Shown: positions 1-8,501 of the stretch, piece after piece | Layout of the letters: every line of letters starts with the position of its first letter | How positions within the stretch are numbered: the first letter of the stretch is position 1 | Assembly: GCF_900537995.1 (NCBI RefSeq) | Contig: NZ_LR027880.1 | Coordinates: forward strand, 1,558,001 to 1,622,000 | DNA: 64,000 nucleotides | Direction: 5' to 3' | Source: Roseburia intestinalis L1-82 | GTDB lineage: Bacteria > Bacillota > Clostridia > Lachnospirales > Lachnospiraceae | Position numbers and translations under genes: made by a program | The notes under the pieces: model-generated | Database searches by the model: none | What the model saw: only the letters and a program-made list of their open reading frames with translations | What the model was told of the DNA's origin: nothing

Positions 1-150
1 AATCAAAAAATAGAAAGCATTGAGAATATTTCAAAATTTCTTGAAAGTACTCTCAGTGCTTTCTTTGATAATATGAAAGGAGAAATAAATGCAAAAAAAA
101 CAACTTTCTGTATTAGTACTAATTATTTTATGCTTTTTATTAGGATGTAA
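1..150 (+). CDS. Possible 3' end of an unidentified gene
   Basis: Reading frame 1 is open from the window edge to a TAA at 148-150. It has no recognisable motif. It would overlap the signal-peptide region of the following lipoprotein gene by about 60 bases, which is long for a real overlap, so this may be chance. The stretch is AT-rich like the next gene and unlike IME1. Confidence 0.25.
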   Translation, partial: NQKIESIENISKFLESTLSAFFDNMKGEINAKKTTFCISTNYFMLFIRM

Positions 151-577
151 CAGAGAAACACCAAAAGATGAATCTCAACAAAATTATGAAGATGAATCTA
201 ATATTTCTAAAACAAATGGAGAAGAACTTGTAAATATAAACAGTGAATTGTTAGGTTCGACTCCTTTTGATATCCAAATCGATAAAACAGCATTGCAGAC
301 TAGAAAAGAAACAGAAACAGAAGTTACAATAAAGACAAATTTAACAGACTGGGGTTATACTGTTTCTTCTGAAAAAGGGAAAATATCTGATATAAATAAA
401 AATTCATTCATATATATAGCACCTAAAGATGAGAGGGATGATACTATAAAAATACAATTATCGGACTATGAAAATGGCATATCATATGAATATACAATTC
501 CACTTATTTTTGCGGGAAACAATGAACATTCTTTAGATAAATTCAAGGAAAATCTTTCAAGATTACCTAATAGTTAG
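89..577 (+). CDS. Putative lipoprotein, unknown function
   Basis: A 162-residue protein with a lysine-rich start, a hydrophobic stretch and a lipobox (LLGC, Cys at about residue 20), so it should be exported and lipid-anchored on the outer face of the membrane. The mature part begins with a polar, Asn/Glu/Ser-rich linker. The rest looks like a small beta-rich domain, but no family is recognised. AAAGGAG at 75-81 lies eight bases before the ATG. The gene is AT-rich and ends just before the GC-rich IME1. Two other small lipoprotein genes (8502 and 20593) lie in similar AT-rich cargo. Export and anchoring are well supported; the role is unknown. Confidence 0.7.
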   Translation: MQKKQLSVLVLIILCFLLGCNRETPKDESQQNYEDESNISKTNGEELVNINSELLGSTPFDIQIDKTALQTRKETETEVTIKTNLTDWGYTVSSEKGKISDINKNSFIYIAPKDERDDTIKIQLSDYENGISYEYTIPLIFAGNNEHSLDKFKENLSRLPNS

Positions 578-659
578 TAAAGAGTCGATAGACTAAAGTA
601 CCACCATCCTCTTTTATTTCAACTGAATATCCATCCCGCCGCACCGCAGCGGCACATGA

Positions 660-695
660 AGCAGTAAATCCGAAAAAGATTTGCTGCTTTTTTTG
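660..695 (+). terminator. Intrinsic terminator near IME1 left end
   Basis: Stem 660-671 pairs with 679-690 over 12 positions with one G-T pair; the loop is 7 bases and is followed by a run of seven T. It would stop read-through from the AT-rich cargo into IME1. Confidence 0.7.
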
Positions 696-1039
696 CGTCC
701 ATTTTTGGCAAATTTCCAAAAGTTCCGTATTAGACAGTGAAACCAAAAAAGGCTGCCATTTTTTTCAGACAGCGGGCAAAACGCAGCTTCCGAAACGCCT
801 TATTGTCGGGAAAGACCGAGCCGCCGGAAAAGTTCTTGCCGGAAAGTCCGTCCATTCTGCTCTTTTGTGGTTTGTAGGGAGTAAGGGAAAAACGCCAGCC
901 CGCAGCCTTTTATAAAAAAAGCTGGTTATAGATTTTCTGAAAAAGTGGCAGTAGCAAGTGAACGGCAGGCCGGCAGTTTCTTAGAGCAAGATTCTACCGA
1001 GGTGCCAAAATTCGCTTATCGCTCATTTTGCCCCTGCGG

Positions 1040-1085
1040 GAATCTTGTTGGGGAGTGCCTTCCCCAAACCCTGCTTATGCGGCTT
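1040..1085 (+). other. Candidate oriT of IME1
   Basis: TTGGGGA (1048-1054) and TCCCCAA (1061-1067) form a perfect 7-bp hairpin with a 6-base loop, followed by ACCCTGCTTATGC. A short inverted repeat followed by a conserved nick region just upstream of mobC and relaxase genes is the usual layout of MobP origins. Position supports the call; the nick site is inferred. Confidence 0.5.
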
Positions 1086-1204
1086 GCGCCGCTGAAAAAT
1101 CCCTCAAAATATTTTTCGGATTTTTCAAAAACAGTTCCGCTTCACACCCTGTTTTTCTCCTATTAGTGAGAGGACACCACGCACAGAAAGGAGGTCAACC
1201 ACCT

Positions 1205-1600
1205 ATGAAACGATACAACACGCCGCACCGCAGCCGGGTAGTCAAAACACGCATGACCGAGGAAGAATACGCCGAGTTTGCCCAGCGGCTTTCTGCTTAC
1301 CACATGAGCCAAGCCGAGTTTATCCGGCAAGCCATAACCGGGGCAGCCATACGCCCCATCATAACCGTTTCCCCCATCAATGACGAGCTGCTTGCCGCTG
1401 TCGGGAAGCTGACCGCCGAATACGGGAGGATCGGCGGCAACTTAAACCAGATAGCCCGGACGCTGAACGAGTGGCACAGTCCCTATCCGCAGCTTGCCGG
1501 GGAGGTACGGGCGGCGGTTTCCGACCTTGCTGCCCTAAAGTTTGAAGTCTTGCAGAAAGTGGGTGACGCTGTTGGCAACATTCAAACATATCAGCTCTAA
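1205..1600 (+). CDS. MobC-family mobilization accessory protein
   Basis: A 131-residue protein. The first 40 residues are basic and resemble a ribbon-helix-helix DNA-binding region (TRMTEEEYAEF). The C-terminal half contains the MobC-type segment GGNLNQIARTLNE. MobC proteins bind oriT beside the relaxase and help open DNA at the nick site. The ATG at 1205 is chosen because AAAGGAGG lies just upstream; an in-frame extension to 1028 would run through the oriT-like hairpin and is unlikely. It overlaps the relaxase start, which suggests translational coupling. Confidence 0.85.
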   Translation: MKRYNTPHRSRVVKTRMTEEEYAEFAQRLSAYHMSQAEFIRQAITGAAIRPIITVSPINDELLAAVGKLTAEYGRIGGNLNQIARTLNEWHSPYPQLAGEVRAAVSDLAALKFEVLQKVGDAVGNIQTYQL

Positions 1601-3197
1601 AAACGCCGACTATGGCGCAGCGGAAGCCTATCTCACATTTGAGCATGACGAGTTTACCATGAAAGCCACCCTTGATGAAAACGGGCGGCTGATACCGAGG
1701 GAGGATTACCGCATTTCTTCCCTCAACTGCGGGGGCGAGGATTTCGCTGTTGCCTGTATGCGAGCCAATCTCCGCTATGAGAAAAACCAAAAACGGGAAG
1801 ATGTGAAAAGCCACCACTATATCATCAGCTTTGACCCACGGGACGGGACAGACAACGGCTTGACCGTAGACCGGGCGCAGGAGCTGGGCGAGCAGTTCTG
1901 CAAGGAGCATTTCCCCGGACACCAAGCCCTAATCTGCACCCACCCGGACGGGCATAACCACAGCGGGAATATCCATGTGCATATCGTCATCAACTCCCTG
2001 CGGATTTACGAAGTCCCGCTTCTGCCCTACATGGACAGACCAGCCGACACGCTGGAGGGCTGCAAGCACCGCTGCACCAACGCCGCTATGGAATATTTCA
2101 AGAGCGAAGTCATGGAAATGTGCCACCGGGAGGGGCTTTACCAAATCGACCTCTTGAACGGCAGCAAGGAACGGATAACCGAACGGGAATACTGGGCGGC
2201 AAAGAAAGGGCAGCTTGCCCTTGACAAAGAGAACGCCGCCAGAGAAGCCGCCGGACAGCCGACCAAGCCCACCAAGTTTGAAACGGACAAGGCGAAGCTG
2301 CGCCGGACGATACGGCAGGCACTTTCCCAAGCTGGCAGCTTTGACGAGTTTTCTTCCCTTTTGCTGCGGGAGGGTGTGACCGTCAAGGAGAGCCGGGGGC
2401 GGCTTTCCTACCTCACGCCGGACAGGACAAAGCCTATCACAGCCCGAAAGCTGGGGGACGATTTTGACAAGGCTGCTGTCCTTGCCCTGCTCACGCAGAA
2501 CGCCCACAGAGCTGCCGAACAGACCAAAGCCATACCCGAATACCCTGCCGCAGTTAAAAAGCCGTTACAAGGGGAAAAAGCTGCAAAAACCACCCCGGCA
2601 GACAACACCTTGCAGCGCATGGTTGACCGGGAAGCCAAGCGAGCCGAGGGCAAGGGCGTGGGCTATGACCGCTGGGCGGCAAAGCACAACCTAAAGCAAA
2701 TGGCAGCTACCGTTACCGCCTATCAGCAGTACGGCTTTTCCTCCCCGGAGGAACTGGACGAAGCCTGTTCTGCCGCCTATGCCGCCATGCAGGAAAGCCT
2801 TGCGTGGTTGAAGCAGGTGGAAAAGACGCTGAACGGGAAAAAGGAGCTGCAACGGCAGGTGCTTGCCTATTCCAAGACCCGCCCTGTCCGGGACGGGCTG
2901 AAACAGCAGAAAAACGCCAAAGCAAAAGCAGCCTACCGTCAGAAGCATGAAAGTGACTTTATCATAGCAGACGCAGCCGCCCGCTATTTCAGGGAGAACG
3001 GCATTTCCAAGCTGCCGAGCTATAAATCCCTGCAAGCAGAGATTGAAAGCCTTATCAAAGAGAAAAACAGCGGCTACAACGATTACCGGGCAAAACGGGA
3101 GGAGTACCGCCGCTTGCAGACTGTCAAGGGCAATATCGACCAGATTTTACGCCGGAGCGAGCCGCAGCGCAGAAAGGAGCAGAGCCATGAACGGTAA
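1572..3197 (+). CDS. MobP-type relaxase (mobilization nuclease)
   Basis: About 541 residues. The N-terminal relaxase domain (residues 1-260) contains the metal-binding histidine motif HNHSGNIHVHIVINS; a tyrosine near the N-terminus would make the covalent link to the nicked strand. The C-terminal half is charged, probably coiled coil (QQKNAKAKAAYRQKHE). I place the start at TTG 1572, giving (M)ATFKHISSKNADYG, the usual N-terminus in this family; an upstream ATG at 1542 lies inside mobC. The gene overlaps mobC by 29 bases and the next gene by 11, so the three are probably co-translated. It would nick IME1 at its oriT and lead the strand into a helper conjugation system. Confidence 0.88.
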   Translation: MATFKHISSKNADYGAAEAYLTFEHDEFTMKATLDENGRLIPREDYRISSLNCGGEDFAVACMRANLRYEKNQKREDVKSHHYIISFDPRDGTDNGLTVDRAQELGEQFCKEHFPGHQALICTHPDGHNHSGNIHVHIVINSLRIYEVPLLPYMDRPADTLEGCKHRCTNAAMEYFKSEVMEMCHREGLYQIDLLNGSKERITEREYWAAKKGQLALDKENAAREAAGQPTKPTKFETDKAKLRRTIRQALSQAGSFDEFSSLLLREGVTVKESRGRLSYLTPDRTKPITARKLGDDFDKAAVLALLTQNAHRAAEQTKAIPEYPAAVKKPLQGEKAAKTTPADNTLQRMVDREAKRAEGKGVGYDRWAAKHNLKQMAATVTAYQQYGFSSPEELDEACSAAYAAMQESLAWLKQVEKTLNGKKELQRQVLAYSKTRPVRDGLKQQKNAKAKAAYRQKHESDFIIADAAARYFRENGISKLPSYKSLQAEIESLIKEKNSGYNDYRAKREEYRRLQTVKGNIDQILRRSEPQRRKEQSHER

Positions 3198-3573
3198 TAT
3201 CCCCCGCATGGACTACCGCCAGTACCGGGCAGCCCGCCGCCTTGTGCATGAGTGCTGCAACTATGACAGCGGGAACTGCCTGCTGTTGGAGGACGGCGAG
3301 CCTTGCGTGTGTGTACAGAGTATCAGCTATTCGCTGCTCTGCCGCTGGTTTACCGCCGCTGTCCTGCCCCTTGATGAAGCACTGGAAGCCGCCCTCTTGC
3401 GCCGGGGAAGCCGGAAACGCTGCGCTGTCTGCGGGGCGTTCTTCTTCCCAAAATCCAACCGGGGGAAATACTGCCCGGACTGCGCCGGACGCATGAAGCG
3501 GATAAACGCCGCCAAACGGAAGCGGAAACAAAGGGAGAAATGTCACGCTTTAGGGCATTTCAAACCCGCATAA
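3187..3573 (+). CDS. Cysteine-rich VLP protein
   Basis: A 128-residue protein matching the Cys_rich_VLP family found beside relaxases in Firmicute mobile elements. The N-terminal half contains DYRQYRAARRLVHECC and a cluster of cysteines (ECC, NCLL, PCVC). The C-terminal half has a zinc-ribbon-like CAVCG...CPDC pair followed by a basic tail that may bind nucleic acid. The ATG at 3187 follows AAAGGAG and overlaps the relaxase gene. Its biochemical role is not known; its position suggests a part in mobilization or maintenance. Confidence 0.75.
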   Translation: MNGNIPRMDYRQYRAARRLVHECCNYDSGNCLLLEDGEPCVCVQSISYSLLCRWFTAAVLPLDEALEAALLRRGSRKRCAVCGAFFFPKSNRGKYCPDCAGRMKRINAAKRKRKQREKCHALGHFKPA

Positions 3574-3682
3574 ATCAAGGCTTTTTTGGAGGGTGTCAAA
3601 GGGTGCGTGATACATTTATCCTTTTCCCTTAAAAACGCCCCCTAAAAGCGTAACAGAACCCACAGACAGACACCACAAGGAG

Positions 3683-4444
3683 GTGAACCCTATCGCTGAT
3701 TATATGACCGCAGGAACGGAGCTGCCCGCTTACCTGCCTTACCCCCGTTTCCTGCTGGAAACAGACCTATCCCACACCGCAAGAGAGTTATATGCGCTGC
3801 TGTTAGACCGTTCCACCCTTTCGCAGAAGAACGGCTGGCAGGACAGCGAGGGACGGACATACATTGTCTACCCCATAGCAGAGATAGCGGAAATGCTGGA
3901 TAAAGGCTGCACCACCATAAAGGGCGCACTGAACGAACTGGACGCTGCCGGGCTGCTGGAACGCAGACGGACGGGCTTTTCTGCCGCCAACCGTCTGTAT
4001 GTGAAAGTGCCGCCTATCCCAGTGGTACAGTTTTCCGACCAACTGACGGACGGAAAACCGCCCCTCATAAGGGCGGGAAACCGACCAACTGACAGCCGGA
4101 AAACTGACCTTATGACGGTCGGAAAACCGTCCCCTAACCAAACTAATATAAACAACCTAATAGAGAGCCAAACAAAAGGAGCGAGTGAGGGGCAGCCCCC
4201 CGCCGCTTATGGCAGATATAAAAATGTATTTCTTTCTGACACAGAACTTTTGGAGCTGGAACAGGACTTCCCCGGCAAGTGGGAGTATTACCTTGACCGC
4301 CTTTCCTGCCACATCGCTTCCACCGGGAAGCAGTACCAGAGCCATGCAGCCACCATTTACAAGTGGGCGCAGGAGGACGCTGCCAAAGAGAAGCCAAAGA
4401 AAGGCATACCGGACTATTCATTCAAGGAGGGAGAAAGCCTATGA
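3683..4444 (+). CDS. RepA-like replication initiator (RepA_N type)
   Basis: About 253 residues. Residues 20-110 form the RepA_N winged-helix domain (ARELYALLLDRSTLSQKNGW, then YPIAEIAEMLDKG and the recognition-helix part TTIKGALNELDAAGLLER). Such proteins initiate plasmid-like replication of the excised circle. The start is uncertain: AAGGAGG at 3677-3683 overlaps the GTG at 3683, the next ATG is at 3704 (20 bases away), and the best-spaced codon is an ATC at 3692. The linker around residues 115-155 contains repeated CGGAAAACCG-like DNA, possibly internal binding sites. Its stop overlaps the start of the DnaC-like gene (ATGA). Confidence 0.8.
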   Translation: MNPIADYMTAGTELPAYLPYPRFLLETDLSHTARELYALLLDRSTLSQKNGWQDSEGRTYIVYPIAEIAEMLDKGCTTIKGALNELDAAGLLERRRTGFSAANRLYVKVPPIPVVQFSDQLTDGKPPLIRAGNRPTDSRKTDLMTVGKPSPNQTNINNLIESQTKGASEGQPPAAYGRYKNVFLSDTELLELEQDFPGKWEYYLDRLSCHIASTGKQYQSHAATIYKWAQEDAAKEKPKKGIPDYSFKEGESL

Positions 4445-5295
4445 CCGATACAATCCACAACACCATACTGCCTATGACCGACACCACAGCCGAGCCGGAG
4501 GATTACACCGGGGAGGACGGGCTTTTATACTGCGGCAAATGCCGGAAACCCAAAGAAGCCTATTTCCCGGAGGGCAAGACCTTTTTCGGGCGTGACCGCC
4601 ACCCGTCAGAGTGCGACTGCCAGCGGGCAGCCCGTAAGGAACGGGAAGCCGCCGAGAAGCGGCGCAGCCACCTTGAAACGGTGGAACGGCTGAAACGGCA
4701 GGGCTTTACAGACAAGACCATGCAGGACTGGACATTTGCCAACGATAACGGCAGCTGCCCGCAGATGAAGAACGCCGCCGGATATGTGGCACGCTGGGAA
4801 CAGATAAAGGACGGGAACTACGGGCTGCTCTTGTGGGGCAGGGTAGGCACTGGGAAAAGCTATTTTGCCGGGTGTATTGCAAACGCCCTCATGGAGCAGG
4901 AAGTCCCGGTGTGCATGACAAACTTTGCAGCAATATTAAACGACCTTGCCGCCAGCTTTGCGGGCAGGAACGAATATATTTCCCGCCTTTGCAGCTTCCC
5001 CCTGCTCATCATTGACGATTTTGGAATGGAGCGTGGCACAGAATACGGTCTGGAACAGGTCTACAATGTGATTGACAGCCGCTACCGGAGCAGGAAGCCG
5101 CTGATTGTGACGACCAACCTCACGCTGGAGGAATTGCAGCACCCGGAGGACACCGCCCACGCCCGGATTTATGACCGCCTGCTTGAAATGTGTTCCCCTC
5201 TCTGCTTTACCGGGGAGAATTTGAGGAAAGCCGCCGCACAGGGAAAAATGGAACAGCTGAAACGGCTGCTTGCCGGAAAGGAGATTTGCCTATGA
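4441..5295 (+). CDS. DnaC/IstB-like AAA+ ATPase, helicase loader
   Basis: A 284-residue protein. Near the N-terminus a zinc-ribbon-like set of cysteines (CGKCRKPKE, CDC) precedes a basic helix. The AAA+ core has Walker A GRVGTGKS (about residues 137-144) and Walker B LLIIDDFG, with a sensor-1 TTN. This is the DnaC/DnaI pattern: loading the replicative helicase on the origin opened by RepA. ATG 4441 is preferred since it overlaps the RepA stop in ATGA and has GGGAG upstream. The last bases overlap tnpW. Confidence 0.85.
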   Translation: MTDTIHNTILPMTDTTAEPEDYTGEDGLLYCGKCRKPKEAYFPEGKTFFGRDRHPSECDCQRAARKEREAAEKRRSHLETVERLKRQGFTDKTMQDWTFANDNGSCPQMKNAAGYVARWEQIKDGNYGLLLWGRVGTGKSYFAGCIANALMEQEVPVCMTNFAAILNDLAASFAGRNEYISRLCSFPLLIIDDFGMERGTEYGLEQVYNVIDSRYRSRKPLIVTTNLTLEELQHPEDTAHARIYDRLLEMCSPLCFTGENLRKAAAQGKMEQLKRLLAGKEICL

Positions 5296-5486
5296 CCGAC
5301 ACCCAGAGAAACAAACGCCCTGCCCGCCGCCCGGACTGCGTGACCGAAACGAGGATAGGCAACACAATCCTTGTGGTGTCTGGCTTTTTCAAGGAGGGGG
5401 CGACCGACACCGCCGCTGACAAGATGATGAAAGTGCTGGAAGCAGAAGCCGCCGCCGGATATTTGACCTGTGATAAGCCTGATTGA
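5292..5486 (+). CDS. TnpW-family small transposon protein
   Basis: A 64-residue protein whose centre (TRIGNTILVVSGFFKEGATD) followed by DKMMKVLEAEA matches the TnpW family, first named in Tn4451 and usually found just before the large serine recombinase. Its function is not established. It overlaps the ATPase gene by four bases. Confidence 0.7.
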   Translation: MTDTQRNKRPARRPDCVTETRIGNTILVVSGFFKEGATDTAADKMMKVLEAEAAAGYLTCDKPD

Positions 5487-5544
5487 AAAACCGTCATTTT
5501 TACCGACCGTAAAGAAGCAGATTTGACGCTTTTGCCGCTATACA

Positions 5545-5597
5545 GACAGCCGCCCCATGTGGTACAATCAAGGTACGGAATAGTGGGGCTGGCTGTC
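5545..5597 (+). promoter_or_regulatory. Structured leader of the IME1 recombinase gene
   Basis: GACAGCC and CCCCA (5545-5557) pair with TGGGG and GGCTGTC (5584-5597), giving a long interrupted hairpin that ends 16 bases before the recombinase ATG. It could hide the ribosome site (GGAGG at 5604) or serve as a recombinase or regulator binding site. The structure is seen; the role is inference. Confidence 0.45.
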
Positions 5598-5613
5598 GGA
5601 AACGGAGGAATTT

Positions 5614-7239
5614 ATGTTAAGACAGACCACCCAGCAACTCATTACCGCCCTTTACCCAAGACTGTCCCATGAGGACGAGCTGCAAGGCGAGAGCAATTCC
5701 ATTTCCAACCAAAAGAGGATTTTGGAAACCTATGCCAAACAGAATGGATTTTCTAATCTGCGCTGGTACACCGACGACGGTTATTCCGGTGCGAACTTTC
5801 AAAGACCCGGATTTCAAGCCATGCTTGCAGACATTGAAGCAGGGAAAGTCGGGACAGTTATCGTCAAGGATATGTCGAGGTTAGGGCGAAACTACTTACA
5901 GGTGGGAATGTACACAGAAATGATTTTCCCACAGAAAGGTGTCCGCTTCATCGCTATCAATGACGGAGTGGACAGCGCACAGGGGGAAAATGATTTTGCC
6001 CCGCTGCGGAACATTTTTAACGAATGGCTGGTGAGAGATACGAGCAAGAAAATCAAGGCAGTAAAACGCTCTAAGGGCATGAGCGGAAAGCCCATCACAA
6101 GCAAGCCCGTCTATGGCTACCTCATGGACGAGGACGAAAACTTTATCATTGACGAGGAAGCCGCCCCGGTGGTACGGCAGATTTACAGCCTTTGCCTTGC
6201 CGGGAACGGTCCGACCAAGATAGCCCGTATGCTGACCGAGCAGCAAATCCCCACGCCGGGGACGCTGGAATACCGCAGGACGGGCAGCACCCGCCGCTAC
6301 CACCCCGGCTATGAGTGCAAGTGGGCGACCAATACCGTGGTTCATCTGCTGGAAAACCGGGAATATACGGGCTGTCTGGTAAACTTTAAGACCGAGAAGC
6401 CGTCCTACAAGCTGAAACACAGCATGGAAAATCCCCCGGAAAAGCAGGCGGTTTTTGAGAACCACCATGAGCCTATCATTGACCGGGAAACGTGGGAACG
6501 GGTGCAGGAGTTACGCAAGCAGCGCAAACGCCCCAACCGTTATGACGAAGTGGGCTTGTTCTCCGGCATACTCTTTTGTGCCGACTGCGGCAGCGTCATG
6601 TACCAGCAGCGATACCAGACGGACAAGCGCAAGCAGGACTGTTATATCTGCGGAAGCTACAAGAAACGCACCGCCGACTGCACAGCGCACTTTATCCGCA
6701 CTGACCTCTTGACCGCTGGCGTACTCTCCAATCTGCGGAAAGTTACCAGCTATGCGGCAAAGCATGAAGCCCGGTTTATGAAGCTTTTAATCGAGCAGAA
6801 TGAGGACGGGGACAGACGCAGGAACGCCGCCAAGAAAAAGGAGCTGGAAGCCGCCGAGAAACGCATAGCCGAGTTATCTGCTATCTTCAAGCGGCTGTAT
6901 GAGGACAGCGTAACCGGGCGCATATCGGACGAGCGTTTCACAGAGCTGTCGGCAGACTATGAAGCCGAGCAGAAAGAACTGAAAGAACGTGCCGCCAGAC
7001 TGCGGGAAGAACTTTCCAAAGCGCAGGAAGCCACCGCAAACGCTGAAAAGTTTATGAATGTGGTACGCAGGCACACTACCATTGAAGAACTTACCCCTAC
7101 TCTGCTGCGGGAGTTTGTGGAGAAAATCGTTGTCCATGAAAGCGTTGCCCTTGACGGGAAACGCCGGGGCAAGTTACGCAGACAGGAAATCGAAATCTAT
7201 TATTCTTTTGTCGGCAAGGTAGAACTGCCCGACACCTAA
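5614..7239 (+). CDS. Large serine recombinase (TnpX-like) of IME1
   Basis: A 541-residue recombinase. Residues 10-160 are the resolvase catalytic domain with LYPRLS (nucleophile Ser18), SISNQKRIL, and DMSRLGRNYLQVG. Residues 165-290 form the recombinase domain (GYLMDEDENFIIDEEAAPVV). A zinc ribbon follows (CADCG...CYICGSYKKRTADC), then a long coiled coil and a C-terminal EFVEKIVVHE segment. Such enzymes excise and insert their element without a high-energy intermediate, using short GA-type target cores. All catalytic motifs look intact, so IME1 may still excise. GGAGG lies nine bases before the ATG. Confidence 0.92.
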   Translation: MLRQTTQQLITALYPRLSHEDELQGESNSISNQKRILETYAKQNGFSNLRWYTDDGYSGANFQRPGFQAMLADIEAGKVGTVIVKDMSRLGRNYLQVGMYTEMIFPQKGVRFIAINDGVDSAQGENDFAPLRNIFNEWLVRDTSKKIKAVKRSKGMSGKPITSKPVYGYLMDEDENFIIDEEAAPVVRQIYSLCLAGNGPTKIARMLTEQQIPTPGTLEYRRTGSTRRYHPGYECKWATNTVVHLLENREYTGCLVNFKTEKPSYKLKHSMENPPEKQAVFENHHEPIIDRETWERVQELRKQRKRPNRYDEVGLFSGILFCADCGSVMYQQRYQTDKRKQDCYICGSYKKRTADCTAHFIRTDLLTAGVLSNLRKVTSYAAKHEARFMKLLIEQNEDGDRRRNAAKKKELEAAEKRIAELSAIFKRLYEDSVTGRISDERFTELSADYEAEQKELKERAARLREELSKAQEATANAEKFMNVVRRHTTIEELTPTLLREFVEKIVVHESVALDGKRRGKLRRQEIEIYYSFVGKVELPDT

Positions 7240-7247
7240 CCGCCCGA

Positions 7248-7295
7248 CCTATCCGACATACCTCATGTGCCGGATAGGAACGGCAAAATTTTTTA
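7248..7295 (+). terminator. Terminator after IME1 recombinase
   Basis: CCTATCCG (7248-7255) pairs with CGGATAGG (7271-7278), with further ACAT/ATGT pairing in the loop, followed by a run of six T at 7289-7294. Confidence 0.65.
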
Positions 7296-7428
7296 CACTT
7301 CTATTACTTCTTTATCACACATAAGCAAAATCACAGGGCATTAAGCAGCTCATGGCTAATTAGATGTAATAAAAGCGGAGAAAGGAAAAGCACAATCCAG
7401 ACGGAACCGGCGGTGTAGTCAAGAAATA

Positions 7429-7457
7429 TTGTGGAAACGCAAGATTTCTGCTATAAT
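7429..7457 (+). promoter_or_regulatory. Sigma-A promoter of the small XRE gene
   Basis: TTGTGG (7429-7434) and TATAAT (7452-7457) are separated by 17 bases and lie about 45 bases before the XRE start codon. Confidence 0.6.
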
Positions 7458-7500
7458 GGGTATAAAACACTTGACGATGGAAAGAAAGGCGGGAAGCCTA

Positions 7501-7709
7501 TGCACATTAGTTATCAGCCACTATGGAACACACTGAAAGAGCGTGGCATGAGGAAAGAGGATTTGCGGCTTGCCGCCGGTCTTACCACAAATATGATTGC
7601 CAACATGGGCAAGGGAAAGAATATCAGCATGGAAACGCTGGTTCGCATTTGTGAAGCCTTGAATTGTGGTATTATGAATGTGATTAAATTAGAACAGGAC
7701 AATATCTAA
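7501..7709 (+). CDS. Small XRE/Cro-type repressor
   Basis: A 68-residue helix-turn-helix protein (LRLAAGLTTNMIANMGKGKN then SMETLVRICEALNC), a single-domain type common on Firmicute mobile elements, probably a regulator of nearby element genes. GAAAGGCGGGAAG precedes the ATG. Its composition is intermediate between IME1 and the AT-rich cargo, so it may belong to either. Confidence 0.75.
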
Positions 7710-7930
7710 AGCGATATAATTTTATATTTGATTCGATTTGCACAAAAAATTAAATTTTAATGGTGTATATTTTCTATTGTACCCAATGTAAATAAGTGCT
7801 ATCATAAAATAAAACAAGTACATTTGAAACATTTTATGATTTGAGAGTGTGCTTGCAGGTTAGTAGCATATTGCCAATAACTGAATACAAAAAATGTAGG
7901 TTCTGGTCATTTTAGAAAGGAGCATTGTTT

Positions 7931-8458
7931 ATGAAAAAATTTAGTAAAAGATTGTTTACCTCGTTGGTAGCGTTTTGTATGCTTTTTTCTGTGAGTGCGG
8001 TTCCTGCTTTTGCAGCGGGAACAACAACGGAAATAACGGATACTCAACAGCCGGTAGTCATTGGAGAATATGACGGATACTTAACCGATGTTATGATTTC
8101 CGATGGTGTCACCAAAAGAGCAGTCGCTAATGTTCGTATTAACTCTTATGCAACTTATGATGAGGATGATGGGATTCAAGTTCATGTGAAGTTGTATGTA
8201 CCGTGGTATGAATCTCCAAAACCGGAGTTCACTGGTATGACTGGTACAGTTAATGTGCTTATGAACAAAAAATCCACCAATACGGCATTTGCAGAATTAG
8301 CCGACGGTGAAGAAACAATCGAAACTGATGTGGATACTGGAAGAACAGGTAATAGCGGAGATAAGGGAACGGTTTCTGTTTCTGGTGTTGCTACCGCTAA
8401 TAATGCCTTGGCAGGCGGTGGAGCTTTCGCTATTTCTTACCCTGTGACACTTCCCTAA
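7931..8458 (+). CDS. Secreted protein of unknown function
   Basis: A 175-residue protein with a clear signal peptide (basic start, hydrophobic core, AFAAG cleavage site at about residue 27) and no lipobox or wall anchor, so it is probably released or loosely bound. The mature part is rich in Thr, Val, Gly and Asp and looks beta-rich; no domain is recognised. Ser-Gly-Asp-Lys-Gly and NNALAGGGAF segments lie near the end. ATG 7931 is preferred over TTG 7925 because AAAGGAG ends about seven bases before it. The gene is AT-rich and adjoins a lipoprotein gene, with which it may be transcribed. Confidence 0.65.
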   Translation: MKKFSKRLFTSLVAFCMLFSVSAVPAFAAGTTTEITDTQQPVVIGEYDGYLTDVMISDGVTKRAVANVRINSYATYDEDDGIQVHVKLYVPWYESPKPEFTGMTGTVNVLMNKKSTNTAFAELADGEETIETDVDTGRTGNSGDKGTVSVSGVATANNALAGGGAFAISYPVTLP

Positions 8459-8501
8459 TTAAATGCAAAACAGTTGTGAATTAAGGTTGGTAATAGGTAA
8501 A

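Larger units (their letters stand above)
600..7300 (+). mobile_element. IME1: mobilizable element with MobP relaxase, RepA/DnaC replication genes and TnpX-like serine recombinase
   Basis: A compact GC-rich block with all genes on the plus strand: oriT-like hairpin, MobC, relaxase, Cys-rich VLP protein, RepA, DnaC-like ATPase, TnpW, large serine recombinase. This order is typical of Clostridia IMEs that ride on conjugative elements. The ends are estimated from the base-composition change near 590-640 and from the terminator and T-rich sequence after the recombinase. TnpX-type recombinases leave only a very short target repeat, so exact ends could not be read. AT-rich DNA lies on the left and, after a small XRE gene, on the right, consistent with insertion into AT-rich cargo. 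Confidence 0.75.

Noticed and set aside
945..1166. Open frame of 73 codons before mobC
   Set aside because: It crosses the oriT-like hairpin, has no ribosome site and no motif; the region behaves as a non-coding transfer origin.
1377..1925. Long minus-strand open frames opposite the relaxase genes of IME1 and IME2 (for example 1377-1925 and 11997-13235)
   Set aside because: They lie antisense to well-supported relaxase genes, have no family motifs or ribosome sites, and are expected by chance in GC-rich coding DNA.
4020..4135. CGGAAAACCG-like repeats inside repA resembling a CRISPR array
   Set aside because: Units are short and irregular, lie inside a coding frame and have no spacer pattern; at most internal iteron-like sites.
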